NCBI RefSeq assembly: GCF_900096895.1
Contig: NZ_FMYO01000004.1
Coordinates: 124,001-188,000, forward strand
DNA: 64,000 nt
DNA from: Acinetobacter kookii
Lineage (GTDB): Bacteria > Pseudomonadota > Gammaproteobacteria > Pseudomonadales > Moraxellaceae
Direction of reading: 5' to 3'
Shown here: positions 19,074 through 27,541 of the stretch, piece by piece
Layout: each line of letters opens with the position of its first letter
How positions within the stretch are numbered: position 1 is the stretch's first letter
The notes under the pieces: generated by a model
What the model was told of the DNA's origin: nothing
Database searches by the model: none
The model's input: only the letters and a program-made list of their open reading frames with translations
Translations under genes and position numbers: made by a program

Positions 19074-19391
19074 ATGAATACCGATCTTGAAATTGCTTCT
19101 ATGCATGAGTCTATTGATCTTGTTGTCACAATATTAAAATCATTAGCCAATCCAGATCGTTTACTTATTTTATGTCATCTTGCCAAACAGGAATTAAATG
19201 TCTCGCAAATAGAACAGATGACACAAATAAGCCAGCCTACCTTATCACAGCAACTGATGATGCTCCGTAAAAGCGACGTGGTGACCACACGCCGCGAGGG
19301 CAAACAGATTTTTTATTCCATTAAAGATGAGAAACTGGTTCAGGTGCTCAATACCCTCTATCAACTGTATTGTCCTAAAAATTTAATTTAA
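19074..19391 (+). CDS. ArsR family regulator, two-cysteine (BigR/SqrR-like) type
   Basis: A 105-residue winged-helix repressor. The recognition helix segment is ISQPTLSQQLMMLRKS and the wing is VVTTRREGKQIFYSI. Two cysteines stand at residue 34 (LLILCHLAKQEL) and residue 100 (LYQLYCPK). These are the positions of the cysteine pair in the BigR/SqrR/YgaV group, which senses persulfide or oxidants by disulfide or polysulfide bridging. The metal-site ELCVCDL motif of arsenic sensors is absent. A perfect palindrome lies in its promoter region, and a SulP permease follows 100 bases downstream on the same strand, so sulfur-linked control is plausible. Confidence 0.88.
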   Translation: MNTDLEIASMHESIDLVVTILKSLANPDRLLILCHLAKQELNVSQIEQMTQISQPTLSQQLMMLRKSDVVTTRREGKQIFYSIKDEKLVQVLNTLYQLYCPKNLI

Positions 19392-19492
19392 TCCTATAAA
19401 TAAAAGAAAATTGAGTCGAGATCACCGTCCGGATAAGACTTCTTAGCATTTTTTATGCATAATATATCTAAAATAGTGATTTAGCTTTAGAT

Positions 19493-21223
19493 ATGTCAGA
19501 TTTAAATTCTCGATTAACGACGCTATTACCCGCTTGGCGCTGGTTACGCACCTACAGTCCAGACAAGTTTAAATCTGACCTTCTTTCCGCTCTTATTGTC
19601 ATTGCCATGCTGGTTCCGCAAGGCATGGCCTATGCCATGCTGGCCGGACTACCGCCCATTATGGGACTGTATGCCAGTATTCTGCCCATGATTATTTATG
19701 CCATGGCCGGAAGCAGCCCGACGCTGTCTATTGGTCCGGTCGCAATTATTTCCATGATGACCTTCGCGACCCTCAATCCCTTGTTTGAGGTCGGCTCGCC
19801 CGTTTACATCCAGGCTGCCTGTCTGCTTGCCGTGATGGTGGGTATTATTTCACTTTTATTAGGAATCTTTCGATTTGGATTTCTGATTCAGCTGATTAGT
19901 CATCCGGTCATCAAAAGTTTTATTATTGCCTCTGCCTTGCTGATTGCTTTGGGCCAATTCAAATTTCTGGTTGATGTGCCTTTAAAGGCCAATAATATCC
20001 CTGAGTTTGTATTCAGCGTTTGGCAATATATCAGATATAGCAATTCGGCATCTTTAATCTTTGGCCTGCTTGCGCTCATTTTTCTGATTTATCTTCCTAA
20101 AGTTTTACAGTCCAATGCAGTACAAAGTCGAATAGGTTCGACGGCATTTCTGACGAAAGCCTTGCCTTTATGTTTGGTGGTGATTTCGATTGCTGCGGTG
20201 TATTTTCTGGACTTAAAAGCCGTAGGCATTAAAACGGTAGGAGAAATCCCTTCCGGTTTTCCCCCGCTGAGTATGCCCTACTGGAATCTGGATCTGGTCA
20301 TCACCCTGTTTCCCGGTGCAGCCATGATTGCCATGATCAGCTTTGTCGAGTCTTTATCTATTGCTCAAGCGACTGCCTTACAGCAGCGCAGTCATTTAAA
20401 TAGCAACCAGGAACTGGTCGCGTTAGGATTATCCAATTTAAGTGCTGGCCTCAGTTCAGCATTTCCGGTCACCGGAAGCCTATCGCGCACGGTGGTCAAT
20501 GCAGATGCCGGTGCCAAGACACCGCTGGCAGGGGTCATTTCATCCCTGCTTATTGTGGTGGTCAGCCTTTATTTTACCGGTTTTTTCCGTGACCTGCCTT
20601 TGGCCATTTTGGCAGCCACCATCATCGTCTCAATCTGGAAACTGGTTGATTTTAAGCCATTTATTGAAACCTGGCGTTATTCCAAAGCAGATGGCATTGC
20701 CATGTGGATTACCTTCTTTGGCGTACTCTGCATCGATATTTCTACCGGTTTGCTACTGGGTATTGTTTCAACCTTTATTCTGCTACTGTGGCGGATCAGC
20801 CGTCCGCATATTGCCGTCATTGGTCTGGTCGAAGGAACCCAGCATTTTAGAAACATCCAGCGCCATCATGTGCTAACGTCAAACAAAGTCCTTTCCATGC
20901 GTATAGATGAAAACCTGACCTTTTTAAATGCCAATACTTTTAAAGGTTTTCTGATTAATGCCATGAGTCAGTACGCGGATTTAGAGCATGTGGTCATTAA
21001 CTGCTCCAGTATCAGCGCCATTGACCTGAGTGCGCTGGAAATGCTGGAAGACCTGAATGCCGAGCTCAATAAACTGGACATTAAACTGCACTTTTCCGAA
21101 ATTAAGGGTCCAGTGATGGATAAATTACGGCATTCAAAACTGCTGAATCATTTAAGTGGCCGGATTTATCTGTCCCATTTTCAGGCCATGCAAGAACTTT
21201 CCCCGGAAGTTTTTTTAAGATAA
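19493..21223 (+). CDS. SulP family anion permease with STAS domain
   Basis: A 576-residue inner-membrane transporter of the sulfate permease family. The SulP signature is visible near residues 40-70 (VPQGMAYAMLAGLPPIMGLYASILP), followed by about ten to twelve helices. A cytoplasmic STAS domain covers about residues 440-560 (VVINCSSISAIDLSALEMLEDL). Family members carry sulfate, bicarbonate or dicarboxylates, so the substrate is not certain. It follows the ArsR-type regulator on the same strand with about 100 bases between, and may be its target. No strong ribosome binding site is seen. Confidence 0.9.
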   Translation: MSDLNSRLTTLLPAWRWLRTYSPDKFKSDLLSALIVIAMLVPQGMAYAMLAGLPPIMGLYASILPMIIYAMAGSSPTLSIGPVAIISMMTFATLNPLFEVGSPVYIQAACLLAVMVGIISLLLGIFRFGFLIQLISHPVIKSFIIASALLIALGQFKFLVDVPLKANNIPEFVFSVWQYIRYSNSASLIFGLLALIFLIYLPKVLQSNAVQSRIGSTAFLTKALPLCLVVISIAAVYFLDLKAVGIKTVGEIPSGFPPLSMPYWNLDLVITLFPGAAMIAMISFVESLSIAQATALQQRSHLNSNQELVALGLSNLSAGLSSAFPVTGSLSRTVVNADAGAKTPLAGVISSLLIVVVSLYFTGFFRDLPLAILAATIIVSIWKLVDFKPFIETWRYSKADGIAMWITFFGVLCIDISTGLLLGIVSTFILLLWRISRPHIAVIGLVEGTQHFRNIQRHHVLTSNKVLSMRIDENLTFLNANTFKGFLINAMSQYADLEHVVINCSSISAIDLSALEMLEDLNAELNKLDIKLHFSEIKGPVMDKLRHSKLLNHLSGRIYLSHFQAMQELSPEVFLR

Positions 21224-21529
21224 ATTGGATAAATATGGCCACCCTCAATTTCGGGGGTGCTATTTAAAAATACCGGTGATGTTTGAATTAAAAACCAAAA
21301 AAGAATGGCTTAGCAGTATAAAACTGAGCAGAATGATCAGAAGTATTTGTATTATTTGAATATTTAAAAAAATATACCAATTTGATTAAAAACTGAGAAT
21401 ATCGACTTTAAAAATAAACAGTTAGTTTTTATATGGAAATTATTTTTTAGCAAGAACACTTTTAGGTATAAAATGCCACCTATCTCTGTGATTTTTTTTT
21501 AGCCCTCGTATTTGTAACAAGGCATCTTT
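21224..21529. other. gap before sstT
   Basis: About 305 AT-rich bases with no gene. A short dyad-like CCACCCTCAATTTCGGGGGTG follows the SulP stop codon at about 21239-21260 and may help end that transcript. Confidence 0.4.
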
Positions 21530-22723
21530 ATGTTTTCTGCTTTAATGCGTTTGAGTTTAGTCTCCCAAATTATTATCGCCATTATTTTAGGTATTGGTGT
21601 TGCTGTTTTGTTCCCGAATCTGGCTCCTTATTTAAGCCTGCTGGGTGACTTGTTTATTAAAGCACTTAAATCTGTTGCACCCGTTTTAGTTTTTGTCCTG
21701 GTTTTATCTTCCATTGCTAATTTTAAAGTCGGACATAGCGCGAACATCAAACCCATTATGCTGATGTATGCAGTTGGTATGCTTTTGGCCGCATTAAGTG
21801 CCGTGGTTGCCAGTATGCTGTTCCCAAGTACGTTATTTTTGGATGTCCCTGCACAAGCTGACCTGCAAGCACCGGGTAGCCTGGTACAGATTTTAAAAAA
21901 TCTGCTGCTCAGCTTTGTAGCAAACCCAGTGGTTGCCATTAGCGAAGCCAACTTCATTGGTATTTTGGCTTGGGCTGTTGCTTTGGGTGCTGCATTCCGT
22001 CATGCATCGGACAGCACCAAAACCTTTTTAACCGATGCTGCCACTGCAGTAAACCAGGTGATTCGTCTGGTCATTAACTTCGCCCCTGTCGGTATTTTTG
22101 GCCTGGTCGCCGTGACTTTTGCTGAAGCCGGTTTAAGTACGCTTGAAAGCTATGCACAATTGTTAGCCGTATTGATTGGTACCATGTTCTTTGTAGCCTT
22201 GGTGGTCAATCCCATGATGGTGGCTTTTGTTACTCGCACCAACCCGTACCCACTGGTTTTTCAGTGCCTGCGCGAAAGTGGCATTACTGCCTTCTTTACC
22301 CGTAGTTCAGCAGCCAATATTCCGGTTAACCTGGATCTGGCCAAACGTTTAGGTGTGAATGAATCTACAGCCAGCGTTGCCATTCCTTTAGGAGCAACGA
22401 TTAATATGGCGGGGGCTGCTGTTACCATTACCGTGCTCACCCTAGCCACTGTCAATACATTGGGTATTTCTGTTAATTTCACCACCATGCTGGTTTTATC
22501 GGTACTTGCGACCATTTCAGCCTGTGGTGCTTCCGGTGTAGCCGGCGGTTCTTTATTGCTGATTCCTGTTGCTTGTGGCCTGTTTGGGATCAGTTCGGAT
22601 ATTGCCATGCAAGTGGTAGCCATTGGTATGGTGATTAGCGTATTGCAGGATTCGACCGAAACTGCATTAAATTCTTCAACAGATGTGCTATTTACTGCTG
22701 CCGTTGACCGCAGTTTGGATTAA
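21530..22723 (+). CDS. sstT: serine/threonine:sodium symporter
   Basis: A 397-residue inner-membrane transporter of the dicarboxylate/amino acid:cation symporter family that takes up serine and threonine with sodium. The N-terminus ([21 protein letters not shown]), the [20 protein letters not shown] segment and the ATINMAGAA motif with the later [18 protein letters not shown] helix match SstT specifically. AAGG precedes the ATG. The DUF1275 gene follows after 33 bases on the same strand and could be cotranscribed. Confidence 0.95.
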   Translation: MFSALMRLSLVSQIIIAIILGIGVAVLFPNLAPYLSLLGDLFIKALKSVAPVLVFVLVLSSIANFKVGHSANIKPIMLMYAVGMLLAALSAVVASMLFPSTLFLDVPAQADLQAPGSLVQILKNLLLSFVANPVVAISEANFIGILAWAVALGAAFRHASDSTKTFLTDAATAVNQVIRLVINFAPVGIFGLVAVTFAEAGLSTLESYAQLLAVLIGTMFFVALVVNPMMVAFVTRTNPYPLVFQCLRESGITAFFTRSSAANIPVNLDLAKRLGVNESTASVAIPLGATINMAGAAVTITVLTLATVNTLGISVNFTTMLVLSVLATISACGASGVAGGSLLLIPVACGLFGISSDIAMQVVAIGMVISVLQDSTETALNSSTDVLFTAAVDRSLD

Positions 22724-22756
22724 GATAGTCATTATTAAGTATTTTTTTGTGACGTT

Positions 22757-23431
22757 ATGCCTTTTCAAACTTTACCGCTGTGGGTTCAATTAGGGGCTTT
22801 TTTTCTTGCAGTCAATGCAGGAATGATTAACGTTCTCGGACTGGTGACCGTGCTGCATCAGTCCGTTTCCCATATGACCGGAAATGTCAGCATGTTGGCC
22901 ATGGCCTTACTCAAGTGGCAACCTGAAACCATCCTTTACTTAATTCTGGTTATTCTATGCTATGTGATTGGTTCATTTTATAGTGGATTTATTCTGGGCA
23001 ATAGCCAGTTCAAGTTGGGAAGCCGCTACGGTTTACCTTTAAGCCTGGTGGCTTTTTTTATCCTGTTATGTTGGCTTTTACTTCCCTATTTCCCGCGTTA
23101 TGCCTTACTTTGGGCATGTGCTGCCATGGGTATCCAGAATGCCATGGTCAGCCATTATAAAGGTACCATTATTCGGACCACGCACTTATCGGGTGTTTTG
23201 ACCGATTTGGGCTTGGCTTTAGGCTACAGGTTACGGGGACTAAAGGTAGAACGTAGACGCATTATTCTGCACTTGCTCATTTTATTTGGATTTTTCATTG
23301 GCGGTTTACTTGCCAGCGTGATTTATCCTTATTTAAAATTGAACGCCTACCTCGTCCCAGCAATATTAAGTTGGACACTTAGCTCGATTTATTGGGTAAT
23401 TTATTATCGTTATCGGCAGACTCAAGAGTAA
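22757..23431 (+). CDS. DUF1275 (YoaK-like) membrane protein
   Basis: A 224-residue protein with about six membrane helices. The N-terminal segment AVNAGMINVLGLVTVLHQSVSHMTGNVSMLA and the later AMGIQNAMVSHYKGTIIRTTHLSGVLTDLG are the two conserved blocks of the DUF1275/YoaK family. No transport activity is firmly established for the family. It starts 33 bases after sstT on the same strand and ends 14 bases before the DUF2058 gene, so the three may form one transcript. Confidence 0.85.
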   Translation: MPFQTLPLWVQLGAFFLAVNAGMINVLGLVTVLHQSVSHMTGNVSMLAMALLKWQPETILYLILVILCYVIGSFYSGFILGNSQFKLGSRYGLPLSLVAFFILLCWLLLPYFPRYALLWACAAMGIQNAMVSHYKGTIIRTTHLSGVLTDLGLALGYRLRGLKVERRRIILHLLILFGFFIGGLLASVIYPYLKLNAYLVPAILSWTLSSIYWVIYYRYRQTQE

Positions 23432-23445
23432 TATCGGAATTTATT

Positions 23446-23982
23446 ATGGTCAAAAATGCATTACAGGCTCAATTGCTAAAAGCGGGTTTAGTCGATAATA
23501 AAAAGGCTAAAAAACTGTCAAAACAGGCAGTCCATGAGCAACGTACCGGACAAAGCAACGAAGCTGAATTAAAGGCCAAAATTGCCCAAGACCAGCAGGA
23601 AAAACTGGCTCGCGACCAGGCACTGGATTTAGAGAAAAAACGCCTGTTACAGGGTAAAGAATTAAAAGCTGCCATTGTTCAAATGATCAACCAGCACAAA
23701 ATTAAAGATACCGATGGCGAAATGGCCTACCAGTTTATTGATGACAATAAAGTCAAAAAGATTTATCTCAATCAGCAGATTTACAATGCCCTGGTTGCAG
23801 GTTCACTCATTATTGCCAAAGAAACCGAGGGTTATGCTGTTTTACCTAAGGCCCTGGCAGAGCGAATTAATCAAAAAATGGAAGGCTTTATTATTGTCAA
23901 CAATTCTGAAAAAAATGAACAGACTACAGATGAAGACGATCCATATGCAGCTTACGTCATTCCTGATGATTTAATGTGGTAA
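23446..23982 (+). CDS. DUF2058 (YaiL-like) protein
   Basis: A 178-residue soluble protein of the DUF2058 family, sometimes called nucleoprotein or polynucleotide-associated enzyme. The start MVKNALQAQLLKAGLVDNKKAKK with a long charged coiled-coil-like helix to about residue 90, then YQFIDDNKVKKIYLN and an acidic tail, is typical. I chose the ATG at 23446; the frame extends 18 codons upstream into the previous gene. Its biochemical function is not established. Confidence 0.88.
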   Translation: MVKNALQAQLLKAGLVDNKKAKKLSKQAVHEQRTGQSNEAELKAKIAQDQQEKLARDQALDLEKKRLLQGKELKAAIVQMINQHKIKDTDGEMAYQFIDDNKVKKIYLNQQIYNALVAGSLIIAKETEGYAVLPKALAERINQKMEGFIIVNNSEKNEQTTDEDDPYAAYVIPDDLMW

Positions 23983-24196
23983 GCCCGGTTCATCAACAGT
24001 TAAAGGAATTCCCTATGCCAGTATTCGTATTGGCATAGACTACAAGAATAGAATAATAAGAAAAAATTAAGCCATTCGAGTATCAGGCCAGCTGGTGAAT
24101 TTTGTTTTAGTTCATGTATGTAAAACGTTATCTTTATAATAATAAAAAAATAACGCTATACACTATTCCATAATTTTAAAATTTAAGGTTAAGTTT

Positions 24197-25453
24197 TTGG
24201 AACAATTGGCATTTATACAAAATATTCGGGACTGGTCAGATCAATATCCCTGGCTAGAAATGCTTACCTCTCTTAGTATTTTAATTTTACTGGCCCTCCT
24301 GGCAAATTTTATTGCCAAGCAAGTCGTGGTTCGCGGTATCCGCCAACTGATTTCCAAGATGAAATTTTTCAATCAGGACATTTTTACCCAGCACAATGTT
24401 ATTCGCCGGGTTTCCAACATTGTGCCAGCCATTGTGATTATGAACGGTATTGTCACTGTTCCGCATCTTTCAGAAAAAGTAACTGTTTTTATCCAGATGG
24501 CGGCACAGGCGTTTATTTTTCTCACCCTTGCTTTGGCCATCAGTGAATTTTTAAGCATTTTCAATCTGGTTTATCAACGTAATCCAAAATCAAAAAACAA
24601 GCCGATTAAAGGTTATTTACAGCTGGTTAAGCTGATTATCTTTATTGTCTGTGGCTTGATGATTTTAGGTACTTTCCTTAAAAAAGATGTGTTTACCCTG
24701 CTGGCAGGTTTTGGTGCCATGGCAGCAGTATTGATGTTGGTTTTCCAAAATACCATTCTTTCTTTGGTCGCATCAGTACAAATTTCATCTTATGACATGG
24801 TGCGAATTGGTGACTGGATAGAGATGCCGTCACTGAATGCTGACGGCGATGTCATTGATATGTCATTACATACCATTACCGTTCAGAATTTTGACAAGAC
24901 CTTAACCACTATTCCCACCAACAAGCTGGTGACCGATACTTTTAAAAACTGGCGCGGTATGGCTTATGCGGGAGTCCGGCGGATTAAGAGATCAATCTTT
25001 ATCGATCAGAGCAGCGTGCATTTTATGACCCCGACTGAACAGCAAAAGCTGAAAGAATTTTTATTGCTGGATCAATATTTAAATAGTAAACATGATGAGC
25101 TGGAACGCTTTAATCAGCAACTCTCGAACCAATCTTTATATAATCAGCGCCGTTTAACCAATTTAGGTACCTTCCGTGCCTATGTTGAATTTTACTTAAA
25201 ACAGCATTCCGGCATCGCGCAAAATCAATCGCTGATTATTCGACAGTTACAACCGACCAGTGAAGGTTTACCCCTGGAAATTTATGCTTTTGCAAATACC
25301 ACCGTATGGAAGGATTATGAAGCGATACAGTCTGATATCTTTGATCATTTACTTGCTATTGTCCCGGAATTCGGTTTAAGCGTTTATCAGGCGCCCTCCG
25401 GTGCTGATTTCAGGCAATTCACGGCACGTTCGGCAAATCAGGCCGAAATTTAA
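24197..25453 (+). CDS. mechanosensitive channel of the MscS superfamily, YbdG-like
   Basis: A 418-residue inner-membrane channel protein that should gate under membrane tension. It has about five N-terminal helices. Next come the pore-lining helix (FGAMAAVLMLVFQNTILSLVAS, about residues 170-195) and the beta domain with RIGDWIEMP and TVQNFDKTLTTIPTN. A block beginning NWRGM follows. These features and the length match YbdG, the miniconductance type. The start codon is TTG with AAGGTTAAG before it; no ATG fits the conserved N-terminus. It is preceded by a 214-base gap and stands alone. Confidence 0.88.
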   Translation: MEQLAFIQNIRDWSDQYPWLEMLTSLSILILLALLANFIAKQVVVRGIRQLISKMKFFNQDIFTQHNVIRRVSNIVPAIVIMNGIVTVPHLSEKVTVFIQMAAQAFIFLTLALAISEFLSIFNLVYQRNPKSKNKPIKGYLQLVKLIIFIVCGLMILGTFLKKDVFTLLAGFGAMAAVLMLVFQNTILSLVASVQISSYDMVRIGDWIEMPSLNADGDVIDMSLHTITVQNFDKTLTTIPTNKLVTDTFKNWRGMAYAGVRRIKRSIFIDQSSVHFMTPTEQQKLKEFLLLDQYLNSKHDELERFNQQLSNQSLYNQRRLTNLGTFRAYVEFYLKQHSGIAQNQSLIIRQLQPTSEGLPLEIYAFANTTVWKDYEAIQSDIFDHLLAIVPEFGLSVYQAPSGADFRQFTARSANQAEI

Positions 25454-25544
25454 AACTTGGCGGGTGATGCAATCTTTAAAGCATATTACTGTTGTTTTTA
25501 TTTATACTTGAAGCGTTTAACTGAAAATAAGGCATCCCCCGTTC

Positions 25545-26966
25545 ATGCAATTGATATGGTTTAGACAGGATTTGCGTATACAAGATCATGCTGCGCTTTG
25601 GCATGCAACTCGGTCTGGAAACTGTGTTGCCCTGGTGATTCTCTCACCGGAGCAATGGCAACAGCATGATGACAGTCCTGCCAAACAAATATTTTATTTA
25701 CGCCAACTGGAAACGCTCAAATCACAGCTTCATCAGCTGAACATCCCCCTGCTGACTAAACATATTCCTTTATGGAAAGATGTCCCGCATGAAATGCTGC
25801 AGCTTTGTCAGCGATTGGGTATTGACGCTGTGCATGCCAATATTGAAATTGGCGTGAATGAATTAAAACGCGATGCTCAGATGCAAGAAAAACTGGAGAA
25901 GCATCAAATCCCGTTTGAGCTTTATCATGATCAGACAATTTTTCCTGTCGGTTCAATCTGTAATAAATCCAATCAACCTTATCAAGTGTTTAGTGCTTTT
26001 AAAAAGCGCTGTTATGAACTCCTTAGCATTGGCCTACCGCAATGTTATCCAGCAGTCGCAAAGCAGGAAAAAATAGAGCTGAACCTGGAATCAGAAAATA
26101 CAAAAATCAGTGCATTAACCTATATGCAAAGCTCTGCATCAGATCAGTTACAGCAGCTTTGGCCTGTGACGGAAGACTATGCTCTGAATATTTTGAATCA
26201 TTTTGTTGACTCTAAAATACAGCAGTATCAACAGGAACGGGATTTTCCTGATCTTAATTCAACCAGCCGATTGTCTGCTTATTTAAATATCGGTACAGTT
26301 TCAATCAGGCAGTGCTTACAAGCCGTGTTTAGAAAACAAAATGGTCATTTTCATATAGACAATGCGGGACAACAAACCTGGCTAGATGAATTGTTGTGGC
26401 GAGAGTTTTATCAACATATTCTTTATCAATTTCCTGCCGTTTCTAAACATCAGCCTTTTAAAAGTAATACTCAAAAGGTTCAATGGCGTAACGCTGAACA
26501 AGACCTGCATGCTTGGCAACAAGGTCAGACCGGAATCCCGATTGTAGATGCGGGTATGCGTCAAATGCTGCAAACGGGCTGGATGCATAATCGGGTTCGT
26601 ATGATTACAGCAATGTTCTTGACCAAGAACCTGCTGATTGACTGGCGTCTGGGTGAAAAATGGTTCATGCAGCATTTAATTGATGGCAATTTGGCAGCCA
26701 ACAATGGAGGCTGGCAGTGGTGTGCTTCAACGGGAACCGATGCAGTACCCTATTTTCGAATCTTCAACCCTATCACCCAATCGCAAAAGTTTGATCCAAA
26801 TGGCGATTATATCCGCACATGGGTACCGGAACTGGCGCATCTGGATGCAAAAAAAATCCATGATCCTTATGCTTACCCACAGGTGCGAAAATTAAATTAC
26901 CCACGGGCAATTGTGGATTTAAGCTTATCGCGCAAGCGTGCTATAGAGGCGTTTAAGGCAATCTGA
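25545..26966 (+). CDS. phrB: deoxyribodipyrimidine photolyase
   Basis: Light-driven repair enzyme that splits cyclobutane pyrimidine dimers using FADH2 and an antenna cofactor. The N-terminal alpha/beta antenna domain begins WFRQDLRIQDHAAL. The C-terminal FAD domain has TSRLSAYLNIGTVS, LLWREFYQHIL, the HNRVRMI block near residue 345 and NGGWQWCASTGTDAVPYFRI. The length of 473 residues is normal for class I enzymes. The gene ends 20 bases before a hairpin and the decayed transposase. Confidence 0.95.
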   Translation: MQLIWFRQDLRIQDHAALWHATRSGNCVALVILSPEQWQQHDDSPAKQIFYLRQLETLKSQLHQLNIPLLTKHIPLWKDVPHEMLQLCQRLGIDAVHANIEIGVNELKRDAQMQEKLEKHQIPFELYHDQTIFPVGSICNKSNQPYQVFSAFKKRCYELLSIGLPQCYPAVAKQEKIELNLESENTKISALTYMQSSASDQLQQLWPVTEDYALNILNHFVDSKIQQYQQERDFPDLNSTSRLSAYLNIGTVSIRQCLQAVFRKQNGHFHIDNAGQQTWLDELLWREFYQHILYQFPAVSKHQPFKSNTQKVQWRNAEQDLHAWQQGQTGIPIVDAGMRQMLQTGWMHNRVRMITAMFLTKNLLIDWRLGEKWFMQHLIDGNLAANNGGWQWCASTGTDAVPYFRIFNPITQSQKFDPNGDYIRTWVPELAHLDAKKIHDPYAYPQVRKLNYPRAIVDLSLSRKRAIEAFKAI

Positions 26967-27541
26967 CTTGGAAATATTAAAGAATCGCCCTGCTCAATCA
27001 GGGCGAGACCCAAAACTACTGCAATCTACAAATCGTTTCAGTTGAATGCTGCTCTAAGGTGCCAAGGAGAATCCACCTAAAAGAATGCCAAGCCCTAGAA
27101 AGATTCTAAAATCAGTTCAATTGATCGAAATGAATTAATTCAAACCATTAATCTTGCGAAGCAGTGTTTCTCAGGTAGAACTTTCTGAAAAAAATGGTCG
27201 GGCTATCATCGACGAAGTTTAGCTGACGCCAAAATGCACTGTATCAAATTGTTAGGTGATCAATTAACTTCAAGACATTTTCAAAGCCAGGTTAATGAAA
27301 TTCATGTATGTGTGGCTGTACTGAACAAATTTACCGAGTGAGGTAGACCTCATACCCAAGTGATCTCCTAAATTTTAATGATTTGGAGTAAATTCAGCTT
27401 TTAAATATTTATGTAACAAAGCCGTTAAAATGAAAAGTTTACTGATTTAATCAGACTTTTAGATATTCATTAAATTATTATTTATACTATTAAAGTTGCA
27501 ATAATATTCAGCCTAACAGCCATTTACTCAAGGAAATTCGC
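26967..27541. other. gap holding an IS5-type relic
   Basis: A 575-base gap. It starts with the hairpin CGCCCTG...CAGGGCG at 26986-27005, then carries the decayed transposase described separately, then AT-rich sequence with the ABC transporter promoter region. No intact gene is present. Confidence 0.7.
27060..27371 (+). pseudogene. C-terminal relic of an IS5-family transposase
   Basis: From 27081 one frame reads KNAKP, KDSKISSIDRNELIQTIN, KKWSGYHRRSLADAKMHC, IKLLGDQLTSRHFQSQVNEI and HVCVAVLNKFTE. This is recognisably the last third of IS5/IS903-group transposases, whose conserved Y-x2-R-S-x2-E ends the DDE domain; here the Glu position reads Asp or Ala in SLADAK. The frame is broken by stops at 27096, 27186 and 27339, and the start and both terminal repeats are gone. 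It is an old remnant, not a mobile element. Confidence 0.8.

Noticed and set aside
26986..27005. Hairpin CGCCCTG/CAGGGCG after phrB as an IS end or a strong terminator.
   Set aside because: It has no T-run and no matching copy at the other side of the transposase relic.
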